A stretch of 64,000 nt of DNA, taken from the NCBI GenBank assembly GCA_944392295.1, contig CALXWE010000002.1, positions 62,001-126,000 of the forward strand. The letters are read 5' to 3'. The notes under the pieces were generated by a model. The model had not been told where the DNA came from and ran no database searches. It saw only the letters and a program-made list of their open reading frames with translations. Positions 26,325 through 35,709 of the stretch are shown in pieces (the stretch's first letter is position 1; each line of letters starts with the position of its first letter). A program made the position numbers and the translations under genes. The DNA comes from an uncultured Alphaproteobacteria bacterium. Its GTDB lineage: Bacteria > Pseudomonadota > Alphaproteobacteria > RF32 > CAG-239.

Positions 26325-27668
26325 TTATTTTTCCTTGCTTATATAGTCTTTTAACCTAAGAGTCAAGAGCTTTTTATCGGCTTTGACATCCATTGATTTA
26401 TCAGCCTCATTTTCTTCCCTATTTTTCTTTCTGACCTTTTCTACCAAATGCCAAAATTTGTTGCGCCCGTCATTGTCGGCTATTAAGTTGAAAAACAATT
26501 CAAAGGACATATTTTCTTTGTTTCTTTGATAAATAATCCGTATTTGATTGCATCTTTTGACTATTTGCTCATATTTTTCGGGATTAACTTCCTTTATGTC
26601 TTCAAAATTTTTTAAATAATCATCATCTTTTACAACCCTCCTTAAATCCAGCAACTCAGAATATTGCTGAGATATTAGTGTGCGAGCAATGTCTATGGCT
26701 GCAACTTGGTTAAAAAGGTACGACTCTTCATTATTGTTTGGCAAAGGTTCAATCTTTTTTTGATTTTCTTTTCTTCTTTTACAATCAATGGCTTGGCGCT
26801 TTTTAATTTTCCGATTACTTATTAACATTATATGCATTTCAAAAGCCTTACCCAAAATTCTGTAAATCTTTTTTTGCCTATATATCTTTTGTTCTTTGAA
26901 AATTTGGGGATTCTTCATAATACTCTCCAGATATTCGGGAGTATAGGCATTGGCTTCTACTACATCTTTGCAATAATAAGCCAGCTCCTCAAACTTTATG
27001 CCGCCATCGGGGTTAGTATACTTTTTGATAAAATTTTTACGCCCCTGACGATGTATATCTTTCAATAAAGCCGCTTCTACCGGCAATGATGCGTAGTGAT
27101 ACTTAGACCACGTATTTCCAAACACCCCATTGATGATTTCCTGATTGGTGAAAAAATCACTTATATTTTTTGATAAAAGCCATAGCCTTGCTTTTTTATA
27201 GTCCAATATTTTGGGAGTTTTTATAAAAAATACCGCAGCGGCAAAAGTATTGGCGTGATTTTCTCTTAGGTATCGGATATAGTTATCTTGGTTCTTAACG
27301 GGAAACAAACCTAAGCTGTTTTGATATAAATGACCACATTCATGATAAACTACATATTGCTCAACCAGCGTATCAAAGCCGGAAATACAAACTAGGTTTT
27401 TGTTGTTTACCAGACTACGTATTGTACTGCCAGAGAGCCTTGCCATGGAGCCATAGGCTATCTGCTCACCTCCGCCGTATTTTAGCGATAAGCCTCCAAG
27501 TAATAAAAGCTGCTCTCTATTAATACCCAAATATTCATAGGTTTTAAGATATTTTTTTAAATCTTTTTGTTCATTTTCGGTATGTATAGAATCGTAATCA
27601 AGCCAAACAGCATCATTGCTGTGGCAAATTTTATTTAAATCTTCTCTTACTTCTTCGGGCTTTAACAT
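26325..27668 (-). CDS. putative zinc metallopeptidase with ImmA/IrrE-like motif, 447 aa
   Basis: The protein contains HECGH at residues 109-113, a zincin motif, and 23 residues later ENHANTFAA, in which Glu136 could be the third zinc ligand. The order HExxH then E-x-x-A-N-x-F-A-A resembles ImmA/IrrE-type (COG2856) peptidases. The rest, about 300 residues, is a lysine/glutamate-rich helical region with no family I recognise. No signal peptide or membrane helix is visible, so it is predicted cytosolic or a secretion substrate. It is divergently transcribed from the giant gene at 27874. Peptidase activity is inferred from the motif; the target is unknown. Confidence 0.62.
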   Translation of the reverse strand: MLKPEEVREDLNKICHSNDAVWLDYDSIHTENEQKDLKKYLKTYEYLGINREQLLLLGGLSLKYGGGEQIAYGSMARLSGSTIRSLVNNKNLVCISGFDTLVEQYVVYHECGHLYQNSLGLFPVKNQDNYIRYLRENHANTFAAAVFFIKTPKILDYKKARLWLLSKNISDFFTNQEIINGVFGNTWSKYHYASLPVEAALLKDIHRQGRKNFIKKYTNPDGGIKFEELAYYCKDVVEANAYTPEYLESIMKNPQIFKEQKIYRQKKIYRILGKAFEMHIMLISNRKIKKRQAIDCKRRKENQKKIEPLPNNNEESYLFNQVAAIDIARTLISQQYSELLDLRRVVKDDDYLKNFEDIKEVNPEKYEQIVKRCNQIRIIYQRNKENMSFELFFNLIADNDGRNKFWHLVEKVRKKNREENEADKSMDVKADKKLLTLRLKDYISKEK

Positions 27669-27810
27669 AACTTTAATTAAAATACCATAACCTTGTTTTG
27701 ATTACAAGTTTTTGTGACACTTTTGTGAAAAAAAACAAGTTCTTGAAAAATATTAATGAAAAACAAGATGGTATCAATATATATTATTGACAAAAAATAT
27801 ACTTTTTGTG

Positions 27811-27839
27811 TTGCAAAAACAATTAAATGAGGCTATACT
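27811..27839 (+). promoter_or_regulatory. putative sigma-70-type promoter of the giant gene
   Basis: TTGCAA (27811-27816) and TATACT (27834-27839) have a 17-base spacer, 34 bases before the ATG at 27874. The 205-base intergenic region also has repeated TTTTGTGA and ACAAGTT words upstream, of unknown meaning. Confidence 0.55.
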
Positions 27840-27873
27840 TACAATATGTTAGGCTTTTGTTGGGAGATAAATT

Positions 27874-30800
27874 ATGGCTGATTATAAAAATTTAACACCG
27901 GAACAGGTTAGAACCGTTTTGGCAAGCGAAGAGACAGACTATAACAAATTGTCTTTCGAAAATATAAACGATTTACGCTTGGCTTTAGATACTGCCAGCA
28001 ATAACTTTGCTGCAAATGAAAAAAATCGGGATTCTTATATGATTTTGGCTGATTTAATGGCAGAACGCATTGAAAATTTGTCAGCCGATGAGCTCGATTC
28101 CATGTCTCCGCTTGAACTTGAAAACCTACAAGACCTTATCAAAAATTATTCCAATAGCGTTAAGGGAAAATATGAGGGTAAAGCTGCAGACTTGTTACAA
28201 AAAATTGAGACTATTCGCAAAACCGGCAATCAGCAAACTCTCGAATCTAACGCTCAAACAGCTACTAACACTGAGGCAAACACCGCAACATCTACCGCAA
28301 CTGAAGGTAACTCTCAAACAAAGAAAGAAACAACTTCACAAAATGCTTCCGATGCCGCTTCAAGTTCGTCGGCAACCGATACCAACGGTACCCAGCAAGA
28401 CCCCATCTTTCAGGAAAATTCTGCCGTAAATGTATACAATGCTCTTGAAGTTGCTGAGCGTATGGAAAGCCTTTCTCCCTCTCAGTTATATGACTTACGT
28501 CGTTCCTTATTAAATGCTCGTTCCAACGACAGAACTAACGCTGCTAATCTTAAGCTGGAAGAATATGTAGTAAATAAAGCTCAGCAATATGCAGATAATA
28601 AATTTGTTATAACCGATATGGAAGAAGCTTATGCACTAAGAGACTTATTAACTCTTGTCAAAGATTATCCTCAGGGTGATAAAGCTAAGGACGGCTCTAA
28701 GTCGTTAAGCGATGCCTTAAATAAAGTAGGCGCCGAAATAACCGGATTTGAAGAAGAATTCGGACTTGATGCAAAATCTTTACAGACACCGGAAATTGTC
28801 AAGGAAAACATTGCTAAACTTGACAGTATGCCGTCTAATAAAAGCTTATTTGAGCTTGATGCCAAACCCGAAAAATTACAACCGGCTATCGAATATCGTG
28901 ATGTCGTTGAGATATTAAATGTCGCTAAACAAAACGGTAATGTTCCCGAAATTTCCGTACTAACAGGAGCATTACAGTGCAAAGAGCTTGATGAAACTCA
29001 AAAGAAACAGCTCTTGTCTTTGGTGGAGCGCCGCATAACTGCCACTTCCAAGCTCGAACATAAAGATTTTAAAAACTTTGAATATCTGTTAAACGCCGCA
29101 CAAGCTAACGGATCTTCTCATAAAAAACAAACCGCTTTGTTGGACAATGCCCGTCTGGCCTACCAACAACAAGCCCCTCTTAAAAATAAAGAATTCCAAG
29201 ATATCTATAATATCTTAAACAATCTGCAAATCGGCGGCGAGCTTAGAGCCTTTGGCAGAGAAACTCTTAACCAAAGCGGAAAAGACAGTGACGTTGCTTT
29301 ATTTATGGAGCAAATTCGCCGCGAAACCGAAATGTATTTGGCTAATACACAAAAAAATATAACTCCGCAAGTTTTTGAACAAGAATATGCCGCCCGCTTG
29401 AGAAAAGGCTTAGTGAGCGTTATTTATGCCGATCAAGTCGCTAAAGGCAAAATATCGGAAAAAGATTTCGATAAAATGTTTTCCAACTTGGTCGTTTCAG
29501 CCCAACAGAAAAAACCTATAAAATTAAATCAAGATACTATTATCGGTTGGCAAGCTGCAAGAACAAACAGAGCAGAAAATGCCGTTAATATCTTAGGCAA
29601 AAGGGCTGGTTATGAGCAAGTCTCAAAGTCATTTTCAGAACGAATTAAGCAATTGGATACCAAGCTTACACAAAAATACGGTAAAGCTTATTCAATGGTA
29701 AAAGGTGTTCTTAAATCAGGTGGCTGGGGCGCTGCTTATGCCCTGGCCGGAACAACCTTCGGACCGGCCGGTATTGCCGCTGTGGCTACCGCTTCTTTTG
29801 CTAACCAAGCTTGGGGATTTGTTAAAACCTTTAAAAAAGAACGTGCCGACGCAATAGCTAAAGGCGAAAAACCTCAAAACTTGTGGCAATATATGAAAAA
29901 TAATAAATTAAGAACTGCCGGTGTCCTCCTTAGTGGTGCTACCGCAGCTCTCGGCGGTGCCGGTTTAATGGGTATAGATCTTGATGCTTCGGTGAATGTT
30001 GCAAAATCCGCTGCCGGTATGTTGTTAGCTGGCTCCGGAGCTTTACATCAAGCGTCACAAGCCTATAAACAAACCCAAGGTTCAAAAGGTAAAAAAGCTT
30101 GGGCTGCCACCAAAACATTTGCCGCATCAGGTGTTTCTTTTGCTTTAGGTATGCTCGCCGGTAAAGCTGCCGGTGAAATGGTTAATGACTTCGCAACCGA
30201 TATGCATTCAACCACTGATACTCTCTATCATCACACCGCAAATACACAAACCCAACAGGTAGTTAATATTAACGGTCAAGAGTTTCATGTTGAGCATGCA
30301 TCAACCAACGGAGCTATGTTAATGACCGGGCTAACTTCCGACGGACAGAATATGGAAGTTGCATTTGATGAACACGGAACTGTTACCGGCCTAACCGTTG
30401 ACGGACAGCAACATTCTCCGACAGAGCTTAAGGATATTAATCAAAACTTTGATGCTTCCGCCGCTTATCAGCAAGCTTCAGAGCTTAAAGTTAATTTCTA
30501 TTATACCCCGGATAAAGATGTAGATTACGTTAATGTCAATGACGGTCAAGAACTTGATCTTAACAATTTATCCGCAGAACAGCAACATGATTTGAAAATG
30601 GCCTTTTTACGCGACCCTCGCGAAGTTAATGAACTTTTGGGCAGCAAAGAATGGATGTCGTCTAAAGATTTGCAAGAGGCTTGGGATAACGGAACAATTA
30701 CCGATGAGCAAAAAGCTCAGATTTTAGATTTTGCCTCCAAGCGTTTTGATGAACATGGACATTTCCAAGATATGGATGGCAAACCTTCTGCTGCACAAAT

Positions 30801-32232
30801 GGAAGCTGAAGCCAAAGAGTGGACCGCTGCTCATAGCCGCTCTAACGAAACAAACTCCGGTGCTGCCGAAACTCAAAATCCTTCAGTCGTAAGACAAGAT
30901 TTTGAACCGATTGCCCCGATTGATGCTGCTCAAAAATTACAAGTAGAAGCCGTAACTTTGCAGCAACAAGACATTAAAACGCCAGAGGTTGAACATAAAT
31001 CAATGTTTGACGTTAAAAAAATTAAAATAGATGAAAACGGCGAGGCTAAAATTGTCGCTCATGGTTCTAACGGCGAACGAATTGTCGCCAGAACCGATGC
31101 CGATAATATTGACAGTAGACTTACCGATGAAAACACTAGTAAAATTAAATATCATAATGACGATACCATTTCTGTGGTAAAACGTGATGAAAGCGGAAAC
31201 GAGGTAAAATACAATATTAATGAAAACGGCGAAATTAACTCGTATCGAGTTAACGGATATGTAAAAGATATTGATAACTCTCAGCAAACACCTGAGGATT
31301 TGAAATACAATCAGGATGTTTATCAGAATTTATCGGATATTAAAGATAGTGCTGCACATGAAGTGGTAGAACATCAATTATCCGAAAAGCAAACTGCAGA
31401 GAATACTCAAAATACTGTCGCCGGTGAGGTTAGCGGCAAAGAGCAAGATACTGCTCCTAGCGAAACCGTACAAGCTCAGGAAGAACAATCGCAAACAAAT
31501 GGTAAAACGCCTGCCGAGAATGTACAAACTTCTACTTCTAATGAGGCTACAAATAATGGACAGGATACTGCTGCCAAAGAATCTTCGCAAACTCAGACAG
31601 AACCTGCTACGCAGATTGTTGATGCTCATAATATTACCAAAAGCGGTATTACCTACGATGTTGCAACTACGCAAGAAGGCGGTTTACGCATTAACTATGA
31701 CACGCGTGATGCAGATTTGAGTACTCTGACACAAGCAAATAAAGATTTGACCGTAAAAACTGATAATCAGGGACATTATCAGTACGGCTTGGCAACTGCC
31801 AATAGCGCGCAAGAGGCTCAAGATACTCATGATTTGTTATTAAAAGATGCTTATATCAATAACGAAATATTGAAAGACCTTAACTCCAGAGGTGATGACT
31901 TGAACTCTGCAGAACAATCGCTTAAATATATTTGTGAAAGTAAATCTCACAAATACGAACAAAGTGGCTTAACTTTTAGCAGTGACGGTAAACCGATTTA
32001 TAACGACAATATACTTGGCAATGATGTTAAAACTGTCGGAACTAACGACTATGCTAAGGCTGAAACTAAAACTACCAGCGATGTGTTAAGCGGTCAAGAT
32101 AAAATATCTGATAAAATATCTACCTTGAGGGGGACTTCAAATCACACTCCGTCTCACCGCGGTAATACTGATGTGGCTCAGAATGCTACGGATATTGCTA
32201 TTAAGGCAACTCGGGAGCAGACCAGAAGCTAA
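27874..32232 (+). CDS. giant protein of unknown function, 1452 aa, with central hydrophobic Gly/Ala segments
   Basis: I do not recognise a family. There is no signal peptide. Residues about 1-120, 185-290 and 340-470 are similar helical blocks (short motifs such as SADELDSMSPLELENLQDL and SPSQLYDLRRSLLNARSND), separated by Ser/Thr/Asn/Gln-rich linkers. Residues about 610-780 contain four Gly/Ala-rich hydrophobic stretches (for example YALAGTTFGPAGIAAVATA and GVLLSGATAALGGAGLMGI) that could insert in membranes. The last 500 residues are acidic, Gln/Thr-rich and repetitive, ending in a basic ATREQTRS. The layout recalls secreted effectors or pore-forming proteins, and the type IV secretion operon in the same window makes it a candidate substrate; this is conjecture. 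Confidence 0.7.
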   Translation: MADYKNLTPEQVRTVLASEETDYNKLSFENINDLRLALDTASNNFAANEKNRDSYMILADLMAERIENLSADELDSMSPLELENLQDLIKNYSNSVKGKYEGKAADLLQKIETIRKTGNQQTLESNAQTATNTEANTATSTATEGNSQTKKETTSQNASDAASSSSATDTNGTQQDPIFQENSAVNVYNALEVAERMESLSPSQLYDLRRSLLNARSNDRTNAANLKLEEYVVNKAQQYADNKFVITDMEEAYALRDLLTLVKDYPQGDKAKDGSKSLSDALNKVGAEITGFEEEFGLDAKSLQTPEIVKENIAKLDSMPSNKSLFELDAKPEKLQPAIEYRDVVEILNVAKQNGNVPEISVLTGALQCKELDETQKKQLLSLVERRITATSKLEHKDFKNFEYLLNAAQANGSSHKKQTALLDNARLAYQQQAPLKNKEFQDIYNILNNLQIGGELRAFGRETLNQSGKDSDVALFMEQIRRETEMYLANTQKNITPQVFEQEYAARLRKGLVSVIYADQVAKGKISEKDFDKMFSNLVVSAQQKKPIKLNQDTIIGWQAARTNRAENAVNILGKRAGYEQVSKSFSERIKQLDTKLTQKYGKAYSMVKGVLKSGGWGAAYALAGTTFGPAGIAAVATASFANQAWGFVKTFKKERADAIAKGEKPQNLWQYMKNNKLRTAGVLLSGATAALGGAGLMGIDLDASVNVAKSAAGMLLAGSGALHQASQAYKQTQGSKGKKAWAATKTFAASGVSFALGMLAGKAAGEMVNDFATDMHSTTDTLYHHTANTQTQQVVNINGQEFHVEHASTNGAMLMTGLTSDGQNMEVAFDEHGTVTGLTVDGQQHSPTELKDINQNFDASAAYQQASELKVNFYYTPDKDVDYVNVNDGQELDLNNLSAEQQHDLKMAFLRDPREVNELLGSKEWMSSKDLQEAWDNGTITDEQKAQILDFASKRFDEHGHFQDMDGKPSAAQMEAEAKEWTAAHSRSNETNSGAAETQNPSVVRQDFEPIAPIDAAQKLQVEAVTLQQQDIKTPEVEHKSMFDVKKIKIDENGEAKIVAHGSNGERIVARTDADNIDSRLTDENTSKIKYHNDDTISVVKRDESGNEVKYNINENGEINSYRVNGYVKDIDNSQQTPEDLKYNQDVYQNLSDIKDSAAHEVVEHQLSEKQTAENTQNTVAGEVSGKEQDTAPSETVQAQEEQSQTNGKTPAENVQTSTSNEATNNGQDTAAKESSQTQTEPATQIVDAHNITKSGITYDVATTQEGGLRINYDTRDADLSTLTQANKDLTVKTDNQGHYQYGLATANSAQEAQDTHDLLLKDAYINNEILKDLNSRGDDLNSAEQSLKYICESKSHKYEQSGLTFSSDGKPIYNDNILGNDVKTVGTNDYAKAETKTTSDVLSGQDKISDKISTLRGTSNHTPSHRGNTDVAQNATDIAIKATREQTRS

Positions 32233-32248
32233 CATATTAAAAGTAATT

Positions 32249-32277
32249 AAAAAGCCGCTTTAATAAGCGGCTTTTTA
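32249..32277 (+). terminator. rho-independent terminator
   Basis: AAAAGCCGCTT pairs with AAGCGGCTTTTT around TAAT, directly after the giant gene; the A and T flanks may also serve the convergent gene at 32292. Confidence 0.85.
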
Positions 32278-32291
32278 ATTTATATTGTATT

Positions 32292-32765
32292 CTAATCTTC
32301 GCTTACTATCGCAATGTGCTTGCTAATTTCACTCGTTATATTTTTTTTATCTTCTTCAGTCATGGCGTACAAAGGTATAGAAAACTCACCATACGGAGAG
32401 TGCTTGCTGAAATATTGCATAAAACTACGGCGATATGTAACCCCGTCTTTTACTCTTATTAAAATAATTTCGCGATGCAAACAACCTTTAAGTTTTTTGT
32501 GTTCTGCTTTGGATATATCATCCCATTTAAGTTTGGCATTGTGGTCTATTTTAATACCTTCATCGTCTATTAACGCCAGTCGCTGCGGAAAAATTACAAT
32601 ATATAACGACGCCGAAAATGAAATCAGGCATAAAACAGCAACTACACTTGTAACCCACATATATTCACGACAACCGTTACCTATTAAAATAACCATACTT
32701 AATAAAATAGCATTTAATAAGACAAGTTTTTGCAATTTTTCATGATCGTAATAAAAGCTGTTCAT
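32292..32765 (-). CDS. two-helix membrane protein with PH-like domain (STM3941-like), 157 aa
   Basis: Two membrane helices (about residues 14-30 and 37-58) are followed by a cytosolic domain with IDDEGIKIDHNAKLKWDDISKAEH and a later IILIRVKDG strand. The pattern of an Asp-Gly turn, a Trp-Asp-Asp-Ile segment and two strands is like bacterial PH-like domains in small membrane proteins of the STM3941 type. Function is unknown in that family. The ribosome site AGGAGG is strong. No partner gene is obvious; it converges on the giant gene. Confidence 0.55.
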   Translation of the reverse strand: MNSFYYDHEKLQKLVLLNAILLSMVILIGNGCREYMWVTSVVAVLCLISFSASLYIVIFPQRLALIDDEGIKIDHNAKLKWDDISKAEHKKLKGCLHREIILIRVKDGVTYRRSFMQYFSKHSPYGEFSIPLYAMTEEDKKNITSEISKHIAIVSED

Positions 32766-32891
32766 ATTTTTCCTCCTATCTGTTTGATTTATATAATCAT
32801 AAATTTACTAACATTTTATTATTTCAGTTGAAATATTTTGCTACTCGTTATAATACCATCTTAGGATTAAATTTTAATTTGGAGAAACCTA

Positions 32892-34082
32892 ATGTATTGC
32901 ACTCGTCAAATTACCAACGATTTAACTTATATAGGAGCATCGGATCGGCGCTTGGCTTTGTTTGAAAATATATACCCTATTGCCGCCGGCGTTTCGTATA
33001 ATTCATATTTGCTAAACGATGAAAAGACCGTGCTCTTAGATACCGTCGATCATTCTGTATGTATGCAGTTTATGGAAAATTTAAGCCATGCCCTAAATGG
33101 TAAAAAACTTGACTATCTTATTGTTAACCATATGGAACCTGACCATGCCGCAACTATTGGCGAGGTTGTACGCCGTTATCCTGAGGTAAAAATTGTGGCT
33201 AATGCTAAAACCGTTGCCATGATTAATCAGTTCTTTGACTTTGATGCTCAAGAGCGCTCATTGATAGTAAAAGAAGGCGATACCTTAAATACAGGCAAAC
33301 ATACTTTTACTTTTGTTATGGCTCCTATGGTACATTGGCCGGAAGTTATGGTTACTTACGATACCACGGATAAAATTTTGTTCTCAGCTGACGCTTTCGG
33401 AAGTTTCGGCGCTCTTAACGGTCATTTGTTTGATGACAATATTGATTTTAACAATCAGTATGTACATGAAGCTCGTCGTTATTATACTAATATTGTCGGC
33501 AAATACGGTCCTTCCGTACAAGCTTTACTTAAAAAAGCCGCCTCTTTGGAAATTAATATGATTTGCCCCTTGCACGGACTTATCATAAAATCACATATCG
33601 CCGACTTTATTGAAAAATATGCTTTGTGGGCTTCTTATACTCCAGAAGAAAAAGGCGTGATGATTGCTTATGCTTCCATCTACGGAAATACCGAAAATGC
33701 CGTAAATATTTTAGCGAACAAGTTATCGGAAAAAGGTGTAAAGAATATTATGGTTTATGATGTTTCTTCTACCGATTGCTCTTTTATCGTTGCCGATGCT
33801 TTCCGTTATGACCGTTTGGTTTTTGCAGCTCCGACCTATAATGCCGGCCTATTCCCAAAAATGGAATATGTCTTGCATGAAATTAAGGCTCATAACTTGC
33901 AAAATAGAACCATTGCTTTGCTGCAAAACGGTTCTTGGGCTCCTACCTCGGGAAACTTGATGAAAAATATTATTTCAGAGATGAAGAATATTACTTTAAT
34001 TGAAAATATACCGACCATAAAATCTTCCTTAAAAGATGAACAATTACAATCTTTGGAAGAATTGGCAGAAAGCTTAAAATAA
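32892..34082 (+). CDS. fprA: flavodiiron protein (A-type flavoprotein, O2/NO reductase)
   Basis: Flavodiiron proteins reduce O2 to water or NO to N2O in anaerobes and microaerophiles. The 396-residue protein has a metallo-beta-lactamase-like diiron domain with the ligand motif HMEPDH (His80, Glu82, Asp84, His85), a later His in MVHWPE (about 148), an Asp in FSADAFG and a His in CPLHGL (about 227). A flavodoxin domain follows from about residue 255 (YASIYGNTENA, the FMN phosphate loop). No rubredoxin domain is fused, so an external electron donor is needed. The gene stands alone between two terminators. Confidence 0.93.
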   Translation: MYCTRQITNDLTYIGASDRRLALFENIYPIAAGVSYNSYLLNDEKTVLLDTVDHSVCMQFMENLSHALNGKKLDYLIVNHMEPDHAATIGEVVRRYPEVKIVANAKTVAMINQFFDFDAQERSLIVKEGDTLNTGKHTFTFVMAPMVHWPEVMVTYDTTDKILFSADAFGSFGALNGHLFDDNIDFNNQYVHEARRYYTNIVGKYGPSVQALLKKAASLEINMICPLHGLIIKSHIADFIEKYALWASYTPEEKGVMIAYASIYGNTENAVNILANKLSEKGVKNIMVYDVSSTDCSFIVADAFRYDRLVFAAPTYNAGLFPKMEYVLHEIKAHNLQNRTIALLQNGSWAPTSGNLMKNIISEMKNITLIENIPTIKSSLKDEQLQSLEELAESLK

Positions 34083-34100
34083 CAAAATTAAAAGCTTAAA

Positions 34101-34134
34101 ATAAAAGCCCCGTTTATCGGGGCTTTTATTTTTT
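34101..34134. terminator. bidirectional terminator between fprA and gpsA
   Basis: AAAAGCCCCG pairs with CGGGGCTTTT around TTTAT and is followed by T residues. It separates convergent genes. Confidence 0.85.
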
Positions 34135-35110
34135 AATCATTAATATAATCAAACTCTTTTTTAAGGCTTCGGTCAAACATACTCCTGATAGTTGCCTTAA
34201 TATCTGCATCTTCATAAATTACTTTATAAAGAGCCTGACATATCGGCATATCTATATTTTCTTTATCAGCGATTATTTTAACCGCTTTTAATGTAGCCAC
34301 TCCTTCAGCTAATTTACCGAATCGTTCACCTTTGGCAAACATCTCTCCAAACATTCGATTATGACTATGTTTAGAAAATAATGTTGCCTCATAATCGCCT
34401 AAGTGCGACAAACCGTAGGCAGTAAACGGATTACCGCCAAAGTGTTTTATTAAACGTCCGACCTCAACAGGAGCTCTGGCCATTAATGCCCCTTTTAAGC
34501 CATACCATTCCAAACCGTCTAAAATACCGGCAGCTATACCGACAACATTTTTTAAAGCGGCTCCTATTTGGTTACCGATAACATCATTACCGTAATAAAA
34601 GCGGATTAAATCACTTTGTAATAATTTTATCCAGTGTTCCTTACATTCTTCTTCATAGCTATCTATTACAGCACAAGACGGAACTTTTTTCATATAGTCT
34701 TGAACATGACCAGGTCCTCCCAAACATGCTACGTGAACGTCCTGTTTAACCTCTTCATTAAACACATCTACTAACGTTTTAGCACTTGGTTCTTCTAGAC
34801 CTTTCATGGCCAATAAAAAATTTTTACCTTCAAGATTATAGCCATTAAGTTGTTGCGCCAAACTGCGTAGGTGCTGACAACCGATTGAAATTATAATATC
34901 ATTGTTTTCTAAAACTCTGGATAAATCCGGACTTAAAACCATGTTATCGCTTAGCTCCAAATAGCTATTGCGGCGCGTTTCTTGCAACTCTATAAAGTTG
35001 GGAGAGGTCGGAATATCGTACAAAATTACACTGTCAACGCAATAATTGGCGGCATACCAGCCTAAAAATGTACCCCAGCGGCCGCAACCGATAACTGATA
35101 TTTGTTTCAT
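34133..35110 (-). CDS. gpsA: NAD(P)-dependent glycerol-3-phosphate dehydrogenase
   Basis: GpsA reduces dihydroxyacetone phosphate to glycerol 3-phosphate, the substrate of PlsY encoded at 1158. The 325-residue protein begins with a Rossmann motif variant (ISVIGCGRWGTFLGWYAA), then MKGLE, GGPGHVQD in place of the usual GPS.A..V, and the C-terminal signature IGAALKNVVGIAAGILDGLEWYGLKGALMARA, including the catalytic Lys. Sequence divergence from well-studied GpsA in the middle region is notable. It is monocistronic by appearance. Confidence 0.88.
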   Translation of the reverse strand: MKQISVIGCGRWGTFLGWYAANYCVDSVILYDIPTSPNFIELQETRRNSYLELSDNMVLSPDLSRVLENNDIIISIGCQHLRSLAQQLNGYNLEGKNFLLAMKGLEEPSAKTLVDVFNEEVKQDVHVACLGGPGHVQDYMKKVPSCAVIDSYEEECKEHWIKLLQSDLIRFYYGNDVIGNQIGAALKNVVGIAAGILDGLEWYGLKGALMARAPVEVGRLIKHFGGNPFTAYGLSHLGDYEATLFSKHSHNRMFGEMFAKGERFGKLAEGVATLKAVKIIADKENIDMPICQALYKVIYEDADIKATIRSMFDRSLKKEFDYIND

Positions 35111-35206
35111 TTTATGTTCCTTACCGAAAATAGTTCTTTAATAGCGCAAGTTTAGACCAAAGCGCTCGTAATGCAATAATGAAAATGAAAAAGTTAACAG
35201 GCAATA

Positions 35207-35566
35207 CTATAAACTATTCTTTTTAAGCCGTTGACGCCCGATTATAGCATTAATGTAATCAAAATTTTGAAATGAGCGATAGGCATAATCGTAGCTTTGC
35301 TTATCGTACGTGTAAAAAACCTTATTTGCCATGCTTTTAATAGCATTATCAATTTTGTTAAAAGCTTCGTTATAATCTTTGTTGTAATGATTTTTAGATT
35401 TTTTTTGGACGACACTATGATATGCGGCTATAACTTTAGCCGTTTCGTCTGCTGAATTGGTATAGCCTTTCTGCTCAAAATCCCGCATTATTTGAGCGGT
35501 GGTTTGATAGAAACACTTATTTGTTAAAATATTTCTTTGCAAAACATCGTTACTATTTATTATCAT
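35207..35566 (-). CDS. hypothetical protein, 119 aa
   Basis: I do not recognise this small, basic, predominantly helical protein. It is rich in Asn, Lys and Tyr, with a NHYNKDYNEAFNKIDNAIK segment that could form a coiled coil. There is no signal peptide or membrane helix. It starts with ATG and has its own short upstream region of about 70 bases after the next upstream terminator. Coding status rests on the open frame and lack of overlap with anything else. Confidence 0.5.
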   Translation of the reverse strand: MIINSNDVLQRNILTNKCFYQTTAQIMRDFEQKGYTNSADETAKVIAAYHSVVQKKSKNHYNKDYNEAFNKIDNAIKSMANKVFYTYDKQSYDYAYRSFQNFDYINAIIGRQRLKKNSL

Positions 35567-35650
35567 GGCAAACCGACATTCCTCTCAAAATACGGTCCTA
35601 TAGTACCATATTAAAAACAATAAAACAAGATACTTTTGTTTGTTTTTAAA

Positions 35651-35695
35651 AATTTATGAGCCGAACTGCATAACACAATTCGGCTCGCATAAACA
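35651..35695 (-). terminator. probable terminator for the cysteine-rich gene
   Basis: ATGAGCCGAA and TTCGGCTCGCAT form a stem with a 13-base loop; on the minus strand it is followed by ATAAATTTTT. It lies just downstream of the stop codon at 35710. Confidence 0.6.
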
Positions 35696-35709
35696 ATACA
35701 CTGCTTTAA

